This document shows positions 53,213 to 64,000 of a stretch of 64,000 nt of DNA, piece by piece. The first letter of the stretch is position 1, and every line of letters begins with the position of its first letter. The position numbers were made by a program, and so were the translations under genes. The stretch covers positions 12,694,450 to 12,758,449 of the forward strand of contig CP136069.1 in the NCBI GenBank assembly GCA_032622095.1. The letters are read 5' to 3'. The notes below the pieces were generated by a model. The model searched no databases. It was not told the DNA's origin and saw only the letters and a program-made list of their open reading frames with translations. Source of the stretch: Siphonodentalium dalli. Taxonomy: Eukaryota > Mollusca > Scaphopoda > Gadilida > Siphonodentaliidae.

Positions 53213-56200
53213 TTGCACGTGCAAATTATTATCTTGCTGCTGCAAGTTAGTTATCTTCCAGCTGCAAGTTACTATCTTGTAGCTGCATGTTACCTATCTT
53301 GTAGCTGCAGGTTACTATCTTGTAGCTGCAGGTTACTATCTTGTAGCTGCAGGTTACTATCTTGTAGCTGCAGGTTACTATCTTGTAGCTGCAGGTTACT
53401 ATCTTGTAGCTGCATGTTACCTATCTTGTAGCTGCAGGTTACTATCTTGTAGCTGCATGTTACTATCTTGTAGCTGCAGGTTACTATCTTGTAGCTGCAG
53501 GTTACTATCTTGTAGCTGCATGTTACCTATCTTGTAGCTGCAGGTTACTATCTTGTAGCTGCAGGTTACTATCTTGTAGCTGCAGGTTACTATCTTGTAG
53601 CTGCAGGTTACTATCTTGTAGCTGCAGGTTACTATCTTGTAGCTGCATGTTACCTATCTTGTAGCTGCAGGTTACTATCTTGTAGCTGCATGTTACTATC
53701 TTGTAGCTGCAGGTTACTATCTTGTAGCTGCAGGTTACTATCTTGTAACTGCAGGTTACTATCTTGTAGCTGCAGGTTACTATCTTGTAGCTGCAGGTTA
53801 CTATCTTGTAGCTGCAGGTTACTATCTTGTAGCTGCATGTTACCTATCTTGTAGCTGCAGGTTACTATCTTGTAGCTGCAGGTTACTATCTTGCAGCTGC
53901 AGGTTACTATCTTGTAACTGCAGGTTACTATCTTGTAGCTGCAGGTTACTATCTTGTAGCTGCAGGTTACTATCTTGTAACTGCAGGTTACTATCTTGTA
54001 ACTGCAGGTTACTATCTTGTAGCTGCAGGTTACTATCTTGTAGCTGCATGTTACCTATCTTGTAGCTGCAGGTTACTATCTTGTAGCTGCAGGTTACCTA
54101 TCTTGTAGCTGCAGGTTACTATCTTGTAGCTGCAGGTTACTATCTTGTAGCTGCAGGTTACTATCTTGTAGCTGCAGGTTACCTATCTTGTAGCTGCATG
54201 TTACTATCTTGTAGCTGCAGGTTACTATCTTGTAGCTGCAGGTTACTATCTTGTAGCTGCATGTTACCTATCTTGTAGCTACATGTTACCTATCTTGTAG
54301 CTGCAGGTTACTATCTTGTAGCTGCAGGTTACTATCTTGTAGCTGCAGGTTACTATCTTGTAGCTGCAGGTTACTATCTTGTAGCTGCAGGTTACTATCT
54401 TGTAGCTGCAGGTTACTATCTTGTAGCTGCAGGTTACTATCTTGTAGCTGCAGGATACTATCTTGTAGCTGCAGGTTACTATCTTGTAGCTGCAGGTTAC
54501 TATCTTGTAGCTGCATGTTACCTATCTTGTAGCTGCAGGTTACTATCTTGTAGCTGCATGTTACCTATCTTGTAGCTGCATGTTACCTATCTTGTAGCTG
54601 CAGGTTACTATCTTGTAGCTGCAGGTTACTATCTTGTAGCTGCAGGTTACTATCTTGTAGCTGCAGGTTACTATCTTGTAGCTGCAGGTTACTATCTTGT
54701 AGCTGCAGGTTACTATCTTGTAGCTGCAGGTTACTATCTTGTAGCTGCAGGTTACTATCTTGTAGCTGCAGGTTACTATCTTGTAGCTGCAGGTTACTAT
54801 CTTGTAACTGCAGGTTACTATCTTGTAGCTGCAGGTTACTATCTTGTAGCTGCAGGTTACTATCTTGTAGCTGCATGTTACTATCTTGTAGCTGCAGGTT
54901 ACTATCTTGTAACTGCAGGTTACTATCTTGTAGCTGCAGGTTACTATCTTGTAGCTGCAGGTTACTATCTTGTAGCTGCAGGTTACTATCTTGTAGCTGC
55001 AGGTTACTATCTTGTAACTGCAGGTTACTATCTTGTAGCTGCAGGTTACTATCTTGTAGCTGCAGGTTACCTATCTTGTAGCTGCAGGTTACTATCTTGT
55101 AACTGCATGTTACCTATCTTGTAGCTGCATGTTACCTATCTTGTAGCTGCAGGTTACTATCTTGTAGCTGCAGGTTACTATCTTGTAGCTGCAGGTTACT
55201 ATCTTGTAGCTGCAGGTTACTATCTTGTAACTGCATGTTACTATCTTGTAGCTGCAGGTTACTATCTTGTAGCTGCAGGTTACTATCTTGTAACTGCAGG
55301 TTACTATCTTGTAGCTGCAGGTTACTATCTTGTAGCTGCAGGTTACTATCTTGTAGCTGCAGGTTACTATCTTGTAGCTGCAGGTTACTATCTTGTAGCT
55401 GCATGTTACTATCTTGTAGCTGCAGGTTACTATCTTGTAGCTGCAGGTTACTATCTTGTAGCTGCAGGTTACTATCTTGTAGCTGCAGGTTACTATCTTG
55501 TAGCTGCAGGTTACTATCTTTTAGCTGCAGGTTACTATCTTGTAGCTGCAGGTTACTATCTTGTAACTGCAGGTTACTATCTTGTAGCTGCAGGTTACTA
55601 TCTTGTAGCTGCAGGTTACTATCTTGTAGCTGCAGGTTACTATCTTGTAGCTGCAGGTTACTATCTTTTAGCTGCAGGTTACTATCTTGTAGCTGCAGGT
55701 TACTATCTTGTAACTGCAGGTTACTATCTTGTAGCTGCAGGTTACTATCTTGTAGCTGCAGGTTACTATCTTGTAGCTGCAGGTTACTATCTTGTAGCTG
55801 CAGGTTACTATCTTGTAGCTGCAGGTTACTATCTTGTAGCTGCAGGTTACTATCTTGTAGCTGCAGGTTACTATCTTGTAACTGCAGGTTACTATCTTGT
55901 AGCTGCAGGTTACTATCTTGTAGCTGCAGGTTACTATCTTGTAGCTGCAGGTTACTATCTTGTAGCTGCAGGTTACTATCTTGTAGCTGCAGGTTACTAT
56001 CTTGTAGCTGCATGTTACTATCTTGTAGCTGCAGGTTACTATCTTGTAGCTGCAGGTTACTATCTTGTAGCTGCAGGTTACTATCTTGTAGCTGCAGGTT
56101 ACTATCTTGTAGCTGCAGGTTACTATCTTGTAGCTGCAGGTTACTATCTTGTAGCTGCAGGTTACTATCTTGTAACTGCAGGTTACTATCTTGTAGCTGC

Positions 56201-59200
56201 AGGTTACTATCTTGTAGCTGCAGGTTACTATCTTGTAGCTGCAGGTTACTATCTTGTAACTGCAGGTTACTATCTTGTAACTGCAGGTTACTATCTTGTA
56301 GCTGCAGGTTACTATCTTGTAACTGCAGGTTACTATCTTGTAACTGCAGGTTACTATCTTGTAGCTGCAGGTTACTATCTTGTAACTGCAGGTTACTATC
56401 TTGTAGCTGCAGGTTACTATCTTGTAACTGCAGGTTACTATCTTGTAACTGCAGGTTACTATCTTGTAACTGCAGGTTACTATCTTGTAGCTGCAGGTTA
56501 CTATCTTGTAACTGCAGGTTACTATCTTGTAGCTGCAGGTTACTATCTTGTAACTGCAGGTTACTATCTTGTAACTGCAGGTTACTATCTTGTAGCTGCA
56601 GGTTACTATCTTGTAGCTGCAGGTTACTATCTTGTAGCTGCAGGTTACTATCTTGTAACTGCAGGTTACTATCTTGTAGCTGCAGGTTACTATCTTGTAA
56701 CTGCAGGTTACTATCTTGTAACTGCAGGTTACTATCTTGTAGCTGCAGGTTACTATCTTGTAGCTGCAGGTTACTATCTTGTAGCTGCAGGTTACTATCT
56801 TGTAGCTGCATGTTACTATCTTGTAGCTGCATGTTACTATCTTGTAGCTGCATGTTACTATCTTGTAGCTGCATGTTACTATCTTGTAGCTGCAGGTTAC
56901 TATCTTGTAGCTGCAGGTTACTATCTTGTAACTGCATGTTACCTATCTTGTAGCTGCAGGTTACTATCTTGTAACTGCAGGTTACTATCTTGTAGCTGCA
57001 GGTTACTATCTTGTAGCTGCAGGTTACTATCTTGTAGCTGCAGGTTACTATCTTGTAGCTGCATGTTACCTATCTTGTAGCTGCAGGTTACTATCTTGTA
57101 GCTGCAGGTTACTATCTTGTAGCTGCAGGTTACTATCTTGTAGCTGCAGGTTACTATCTTGTAGCTGCAGGTTACTATCTTGTAGCTGCATGTTACCTAT
57201 CTTGTAGCTGCAGGTTACTATCTTGTAGCTGCAGGTTACTATCTTGTAGCTGCAGGTTACTATCTTGTAGCTGCATGTTACCTATCTTGTAGCTGCAGGT
57301 TACTATCTTGTAGCTGCATGTTACCTATCTTGTAGCTGCAGGTTACTATCTTGTAGCTGCAGGTTACTATCTTGTAGCTGCAGGTTACTATCTTGTAGCT
57401 GCAGGTTACTATCTTGTAGCTGCAGGTTACTATCTTGTAGCTGCATGTTACCTATCTTGTAGCTGCAGGTTACTATCTTGTAGCTGCAGGTTACTATCTT
57501 GTAGCTGCAGGTTACTATCTTGTAGCTGCAGGTTACTATCTTGTAGCTGCAGGTTACTATCTTGTAGCTGCAGGTTACTATCTTGTAGCTGCAGGTTACT
57601 ATCTTGTAGCTGCAGGTTACTATCTTGTAGCTGCATGTTACCTATCTTGTAGCTGCATGTTACTATCTTGTAGCTGCAGGTTACTATCTTGTAACTGCAG
57701 GTTACTATCTTGTAGCTGCAGGTTACTATCTTGTAGCTGCATGTTACCTATCTTGTAACTGCAGGTTACTATCTTGTAGCTGCAGGTTACTATCTTGTAG
57801 CTGCAGGTTACTATCTTGTAGCTGCAGGTTACTATCTTGTAACTGCAGGTTACTATCTTGTAGCTGCAGGTTACTATCTTGTAGCTGCAGGTTACTATCT
57901 TGTAGCTGCAGGTTACTATCTTGTAGCTGCAGGTTACTATCTTGTAGCTGCATGTTACTATCTTGTAGCTGCATGTTACCTATCTTGTAGCTGCAGGTTA
58001 CTATCTTGTAGCTGCAGGTTACTATCTTGTAGCTGCAGGTTACTATCTTGTAGCTGCATGTTACTATCTTGTAGCTGCATGTTACCTATCTTGTAGCTGC
58101 AGGTTACTATCTTGTAGCTGCAGGTTACTATCTTGTAGCTGCAGGTTACTATCTTGTAGCTGCATGTTACTATCTTGTAGCTGCAGGTTACTATCTTGTA
58201 GCTGCAGGTTACTATCTTGTAGCTGCAGGTTACTATCTTGTAGCTGCAGGTTACTATCTTGTAGCTGCAGGTTACTATCTTGTAGCTGCAGGTTACTATC
58301 TTGTAGCTGCAGGTTACTATCTTGTAGCTGCAGGTTACTATCTTGTAGCTGCATGTTACCTATCTTGTAGCTGCAGGTTACTATCTTGTAGCTGCAGGTT
58401 ACTATCTTGTAGCTGCAGGTTACTATCTTGTAGCTGCAGGTTACTATCTTGTAGCTGCAGGTTACTATCTTGTAGCTGCATGTTACCTATCTTGTAGCTG
58501 CAGGTTACTATCTTGTAGCTGCAGGTTACCTATCTTGTAGCTGCATGTTACCTATCTTGTAGCTGCAGGTTACTATCTTGTAGCTGCAGGTTACTATCTT
58601 GTAGCTGCAGGTTACTATCTTGTAGCTGCATGTTACCTATCTTGTAGCTGCAGGTTACTATCTTGTAGCTGCATGTTACCTATCTTGTAGCTGCAGGTTA
58701 CTATCTTGTAGCTGCAAGTTACTATCTTGTAGCTGCAGGTTACCTATCTTGTAGCTGCAGGTTACTATCTTGTAGCTGCAGGTTACTATCTTGTAGCTGC
58801 AGGTTACTATCTTGTAGCTGCAGGTTACTATCTTGTAGCTGCAGGTTACTATCTTGTAGCTGCATGTTACCTATCTTGTAACTGCATGTTACCTATCTTG
58901 TAGCTGCAGGTTACTATCTTGTAGCTGCAGGTTACTATCTTGTAGCTGCAGGTTACTATCTTGTAGCTGCATGTTACCTATCTTGTAGCTGCAGGTTACT
59001 ATCTTGTAGCTGCAGGTTACTATCTTGTAGCTGCAGGTTACTATCTTGTAGCTGCATGTTACCTATCTTGTAGCTGCAGGTTACTATCTTGTAGCTGCAA
59101 GTTACTATCTTGTAGCTGCATGTTACCTATCTTGTAGCTGCAGGTTACTATCTTGTAACTGCAGGTTACTATCTTGTAGCTGCAGGTTACTATCTTGTAG

Positions 59201-62200
59201 CTGCATGTTACCTATCTTGTAGCTGCAGGTTACTATCTTGTAGCTGCATGTTACCTATCTTGTAGCTGCAGGTTACTATCTTGTAGCTGCAGGTTACTAT
59301 CTTGTAGCTGCATGTTACCTATCTTGTAGCTGCAAGTTACTATCTTGTAGCTGCAGGTTACCTATCTTGTAGCTGCAGGTTACTATCTTGTAGCTGCAGG
59401 TTACTATCTTGTAGCTGCAGGTTACTATCTTGTAGCTGCAGGTTACCTATCTTGTAGCTGCAGGTTACTATCTTGTAGCTGCAGGTTACTATCTTGTAGC
59501 TGCAGGTTACTATCTTGTAGCTGCAGGTTACCTATCTTGTAGCTGCAGGTTACTATCTTGTAGCTGCAGGTTACTATCTTGTAGCTGCAGGTTACTATCT
59601 TGTAGCTGCAGGTTACTATCTTGTAGCTGCAGGTTACTATCTTGTAGCTGCAGGTTACTATCTTGTAGCTGCATGTTACCTATCTTGTAACTGCAGGTTA
59701 CTATCTTGTAGCTGCAGGTTACTATCTTGTAGCTGCATGTTACCTATCTTGTAACTGCAGGTTACTATCTTGTAGCTGCAGGTTACTATCTTGTAGCTGC
59801 AGGTTACTATCTTGTAGCTGCAGGTTACTATCTTGTAGCTGCAGGTTACTATCTTGTAGCTGCAGGTTACTATCTTGTAGCTGCAGGTTACTATCTTGTA
59901 GCTGCAGGTTACTATCTTGTAGCTGCATGTTACCTATCTTGTAACTGCAGGTTACTATCTTGTAGCTGCAGGTTACTATCTTGTAGCTGCATGTTACCTA
60001 TCTTGTAACTGCAGGTTACTATCTTGTAGCTGCAGGTTACTATCTTGTAGCTGCAGGTTACTATCTTGTAGCTGCATGTTACCTATCTTGTAACTGCAGG
60101 TTACTATCTTGTAGCTGCAGGTTACTATCTTGTAGCTGCAGGTTACTATCTTGTAGCTGCAGGTTACTATCTTGTAGCTGCATGTTACCTATCTTGTAAC
60201 TGCAGGTTACTATCTTGTAGCTGCAGGTTACTATCTTGTAGCTGCATGTTACCTATCTTGTAACTGCAGGTTACTATCTTGTAGCTGCAGGTTACTATCT
60301 TGTAGCTGCAGGTTACTATCTTGTAGCTGCAGGTTACTATCTTGTAGCTGCAGGTTACTATCTTGTAGCTGCAGGTTACTATCTTGTAGCTGCAGGTTAC
60401 TATCTTGTAGCTGCATGTTACTATCTTGTAGCTGCAGGTTACTATCTTGTAGCTGCATGTTACTATCTTGTAGCTGCAGGTTACTATCTTGTAGCTGCAG
60501 GTTACTATCTTGTAGCTGCAGGTTACTATCTTGTAGCTGCAGGTTACTATCTTGTAGCTGCAGGTTACCTATCTTGTAGCTGCAGGTTACTATCTTGTAG
60601 CTGCAGGTTACTATCTTGTAGCTGCAAGTTACTATCTTGTAGCTGCAGGTTACTATCTTGTAGCTGCAGGTTACCTATCTTGTAACTGCAGGTTACCTAT
60701 CTTGTAGCTGCAGGTTACTATCTTGTAGCTGCAGGTTACTATCTTGTAGCTGCATGTTACTATCTTGTAGCTGCAGGTTACTATCTTGTAGCTGCATGTT
60801 ACTATCTTGTAACTGCAGGTTACTATCTTGTAGCTGCAGGTTACTATCTTGTAGCTGCAGGTTACTATCTTGTAACTGCAGGTTACTATCTTGTAGCTGC
60901 AGGTTACTATCTTGTAGCTGCAGGTTACTATCTTGTAGCTGCAGGTTACTATCTTGTAGCTGCAGGTTACTATCTTGTAGCTGCAGGTTACCTATCTTGT
61001 AACTGCAGGTTACCTATCTTGTAGCTGCAGGTTACTATCTTGTAGCTGCAGGTTACTATCTTGTAGCTGCATGTTACTATCTTGTAGCTGCAGGTTACTA
61101 TCTTGTAGCTGCATGTTACTATCTTGTAACTGCAGGTTACTATCTTGTAGCTGCAGGTTACTATCTTGTAGCTGCAGGTTACTATCTTGTAACTGCAGGT
61201 TACTATCTTGTAGCTGCAGGTTACTATCTTGTAGCTGCAGGTTACTATCTTGTAGCTGCAGGTTACTATCTTGTAGCTGCAGGTTACTATCTTGTAGCTG
61301 CATGTTACCTATCTTGTAGCTGCAGGTTACTATCTTGTAGCTGCAGGTTACCTATCTTGTAGCTGCAGGTTACTATCTTGTAGCTGCAGGTTACTATCTT
61401 GTAGCTGCAGGTTACTATCTTATAGCTGCAGGTTACTATCTTGTAGCTGCAAGTTACTATCTTGTAGCTGCAGGTTACTATCTTGTAGCTGCAGGTTACC
61501 TATCTTGTAGCTGCAGGTTACTATCTTGTAGCTGCAGGTTACTATCTTGTAGCTGCAGGTTACTATCTTGTAGCTGCAGGTTACTATCTTGTAGCTGCAG
61601 GTTACTATCTTGTAGCTGCAGGTTACTATCTTGTAGCTGCAAGTTACTATCTTGTAGCTGCAGGTTACTATCTTGTAGCTGCAGGTTACTATCTTGTAGC
61701 TGCAGGTTACTATCTTGTAGCTGCAGGTTACTATCTTGTAGCTGCAGGTTACTATCTTGTAGCTGCAGGTTACTATCTTGTAGCTGCAGGTTACTATCTT
61801 GTAGCTGCAGGTTACTATCTTGTAGCTGCATGTTACCTATCTTGTAGCTGCATGTTACCTATCTTGTAGCTGCAGGTTACCTATCTTGTAGCTGCAGGTT
61901 ACTATCTTGTAGCTGCATGTTACCTATCTTGTAGCTGCAGGTTACTATCTTGTAGCTGCAGGTTACTATCTTGTAGCTGCATGTTACCTATCTTGTAACT
62001 GCAGGTTACTATCTTGTAGCTGCAGGTTACTATCTTGTAGCTGCAGGTTACCTATCTTGTAGCTGCAGGTTACTATCTTGTAGCTGCAGGTTACTATCTT
62101 GTAGCTGCAGGTTACTATCTTGTAGCTGCAGGTTACTATCTTGTAGCTGCAGGTTACTATCTTGTAGCTGCAGGTTACTATCTTGTAGCTGCAGGTTACC

Positions 62201-62925
62201 TATCTTGTAGCTGCAGGTTACTATCTTGTAGCTGCAGGTTACTATCTTGTAACTGCAGGTTACTATCTTGTAGCTGCATGTTACCTATCTTGTAGCTGCA
62301 GGTTACTATCTTGTAGCTGCAGGTTACTATCTTGTAGCTGCAGGTTACTATCTTGTAGCTGCATGTTACCTATCTTGTAGCTGCAGGTTACTATCTTGTA
62401 ACTGCAGGTTACTATCTTGTAGCTGCAGGTTACTATCTTGTAGCTGCAGGTTACTATCTTGTAGCTGCAGGTTACTATCTTGTAGCTGCATGTTACCTAT
62501 CTTGTAGCTGCATGTTACCTATCTTGTAGCTGCATGTTACCTATCTTGTAGCTGCAGGTTACCTATCTTGTAGCTGCAGGTTACTATCTTGTAACTGCAG
62601 GTTACTATCTTGTAGCTGCAGGTTACTATCTTGTAGCTGCAGGTTACTATCTTGTAACTGCAGGTTACTATCTTGTAGCTGCAGGTTACTATCTTGTAGC
62701 TGCAGGTTACTATCTTGTAGCTGCATGTTACTATCTTGTAGCTGCAGGTTACCTATCTTGTAGCTGCATGTTACCTATCTTGTAGCTGCATGTTACCTAT
62801 CTTGTAGCTGCAGGTTACCTATCTTGTAGCTGCATGTTACCTATCTTGTAGCTGCAGGTTACTATCTTGTAACTGCAGGTTACTATCTTGCACCTGCAAG
62901 TTATTATATTGCACCTGCAAGTTAA
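53213..62925 (+). repeat. Giant 21/22-bp minisatellite, ~9.7 kb (roughly 460 units)
   Basis: The core unit is TATCTTGTAGCTGCAGGTTA plus C (21 bp). A 22-bp form has one extra C (GTTACCTATC) and usually also T in place of G (GCATGTT). A minor variant has GTAACTGC for GTAGCTGC. Diverged palindromic units (TTGCACCTGCAAG, TTGCTGCTGCAAG) sit at both edges. Because 21 is a multiple of three, long frames exist on both strands (about 601 codons of a QLQDSNL heptad on the minus strand, about 572 codons of SCSCRLL on the plus strand); I regard them as repeat artefacts. The array lies in the intron after exon 13. Confidence 0.97.
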
Positions 62926-63234
62926 GTACAGACTTTGTGTATTTTGATGTGTACCCTCTACTATCGGGGTACTTGTGCTTTATGCCATTGGTTTTTTTAA
63001 ACTTTCTGAAACTTGAGCTTTTTCAACTATTGCTCAATAGCATTTGTGGCATCTTCATCTGGACTGGGTACTTTCGAGTCACCCACATTGCGCAACTACA
63101 ATAAATTTTTGTTTTTCATTATCGTCACTCTATATGACTGTTATGTCTTAGTAAATGTTGAGGTCTTATAAATATAACAATTGAATTGCCTTCAACATGA
63201 ATTCCTAATAATACTAAGTTGAATTCAAGCTATA
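62926..63234 (+). other. Intron after the minisatellite, no feature seen
   Basis: Unique-looking AT-rich sequence (ATGTGTACCCTCTACTATCG onward). No exon with TBC-domain motifs was found. Confidence 0.6.
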
Positions 63235-63452
63235 TACAGTAATGCTCTAAGTAATCGACTTCATAACCACAGCAGAATTATGGGTAACTTTTCAGGATTT
63301 AGTCGGAAATATGGCTTGTTGCCATTCATCGGAAAGCTCTCCCCGAGAGCTTTCCGATGAATGGCAACAAGCCATATTTCCAACTAAATCCCGTAAAAGT
63401 TACCCATAATTCTGCTGTGGTTAAGAAGTCGATTACTTAGAGCATTACTGTA
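63235..63452 (+). mobile_element. Palindromic TA-flanked MITE, complete
   Basis: TACAGTAATGCTCTAAGTAA to TTACTTAGAGCATTACTGTA; both ~100-bp arms are intact around CTCTCCCCGAGAG. This is the best preserved copy in the window. Confidence 0.9.
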
Positions 63453-63900
63453 TGATATATTACATGTATATGACATAGTCTATTACATGTAACAGTATAC
63501 ACAATATACATACACTGTGTATCAGTTTTAGAGATTTCATGTGTAGTTCCTGCCCACATGAAAATATTTCTGCCATGATTTCTCTGCACCACATTCAACG
63601 GCTGGCAATGTCCATATTACCATACATGTAGATGTCTACAGTTTTTCTAGTATGTCTATCTAATTTGCAATGCGACTATGACTGCTTTATCTATTCCCCG
63701 TCTTTTCAGGTAAAGCACCTGATTTAATATTTGTCTCTTGTGAAGTCTATACTTCAGACCATTGCAACTAATGTTTGCATTGGAAATGTCATCTCATTCT
63801 CTTCTGGCTGTGGAAATACTAAATCTCATAAATGATTTAGTTTTGTGTTTGCATTTGATGTTAATCATTCAGCATTCAACATGAGATGTGTGACTAAGGC
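63453..63900 (+). other. Intron, no feature seen
   Basis: AT-rich sequence with several TACATGTA palindromes; no exon recognised. Confidence 0.55.
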
Positions 63901-64000
63901 TTAACCCTTTGAGTGCCAGGTCCGATTTTTGTATTAACCCATATACCCTGTGCCAATGCATTCTCTTATATATGCGAGTCGACCATAGGTCGCCTCGCAT
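63901..64000 (+). mobile_element. piggyBac-like MITE, long variant, cut by window end
   Basis: TTAACCCTTTGAGTGCCAGG then CCTGTGCCAATGCATTCTCT and the first hairpin; the rest is outside the window. Same type as 20312-20785. Confidence 0.85.

Noticed and set aside
55132-56937. 601-codon minus-strand frame as a coding gene
   Set aside because: It is a pure product of the 21-bp minisatellite; an equally long frame exists on the other strand, and frame ends coincide with the 22-bp units.
53213-62925. CRISPR-like array
   Set aside because: The units are contiguous with no unique spacers, and the setting is clearly eukaryotic.

Overview
The window is animal nuclear DNA: AT-rich, intron-rich and crowded with repeats. 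The repeat mix (long degenerate tandem repeats with TCCG-rich leaders, palindromic MITEs, piggyBac-like TTAA elements, a very large minisatellite) together with a conserved Rab-GAP gene suggests a lophotrochozoan, most likely a bivalve mollusc. I cannot name the species. I see no prokaryotic features, rRNA, tRNA or CRISPR.

I recognise one host gene. It lies on the + strand and spans at least 6.1 kb to 52.3 kb. Thirteen short exons with matching GT/AG boundaries and compatible phases encode an N-terminal PH domain (first four exons), an acidic/serine-rich linker, a coiled-coil region, a YGF-containing pre-TBC segment and the start of a TBC (Rab-GAP) domain. This order matches the TBC1D2/TBC1D2B (Armus) family. 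From the first good ATG (6072) to the end of the last visible exon (52260) the exons total 1647 nt, or 549 codons, with no internal stop. The catalytic centre of the TBC domain and the 3' end lie beyond the window. Most open reading frames over 60 codons elsewhere are chance frames in repeats.

Repeats by region. 1-5.9 kb: degenerate tandem repeats, G-rich minisatellite, two inverted copies of a 400-bp piggyBac-like MITE and several palindromic elements. 7.2-9.1 kb and 39.8-41.6 kb: related ~170-bp tandem repeats. 13.5-17 kb: more TCCG-led repeats and a 68-bp satellite. 17.9-18.7 kb: a TIR element with TA ends. 20.8-24 kb: a 280-bp inverted repeat enclosing other elements. 35.7-38.5 kb: two adjacent TIR transposons, one with a perfect 8-bp target duplication and a piggyBac-like MITE nested inside it. 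43.4-52 kb: exon-derived 154-bp tandem repeats and a nearly identical 4.06-kb tandem duplication. 52.4-62.9 kb: a ~10-kb minisatellite of 21/22-bp units inside an intron.

The most unusual feature is how this gene's exons have been duplicated. Four different exons carry tandem duplications that run across a splice junction (22, 48, 76 and 154 bp units). One of these exons also has a decayed copy of its 5' half 1.16 kb upstream. The extra copies are frameshifted or lack a partner splice site, so the gene appears to stay intact while its introns grow from its own exon ends.
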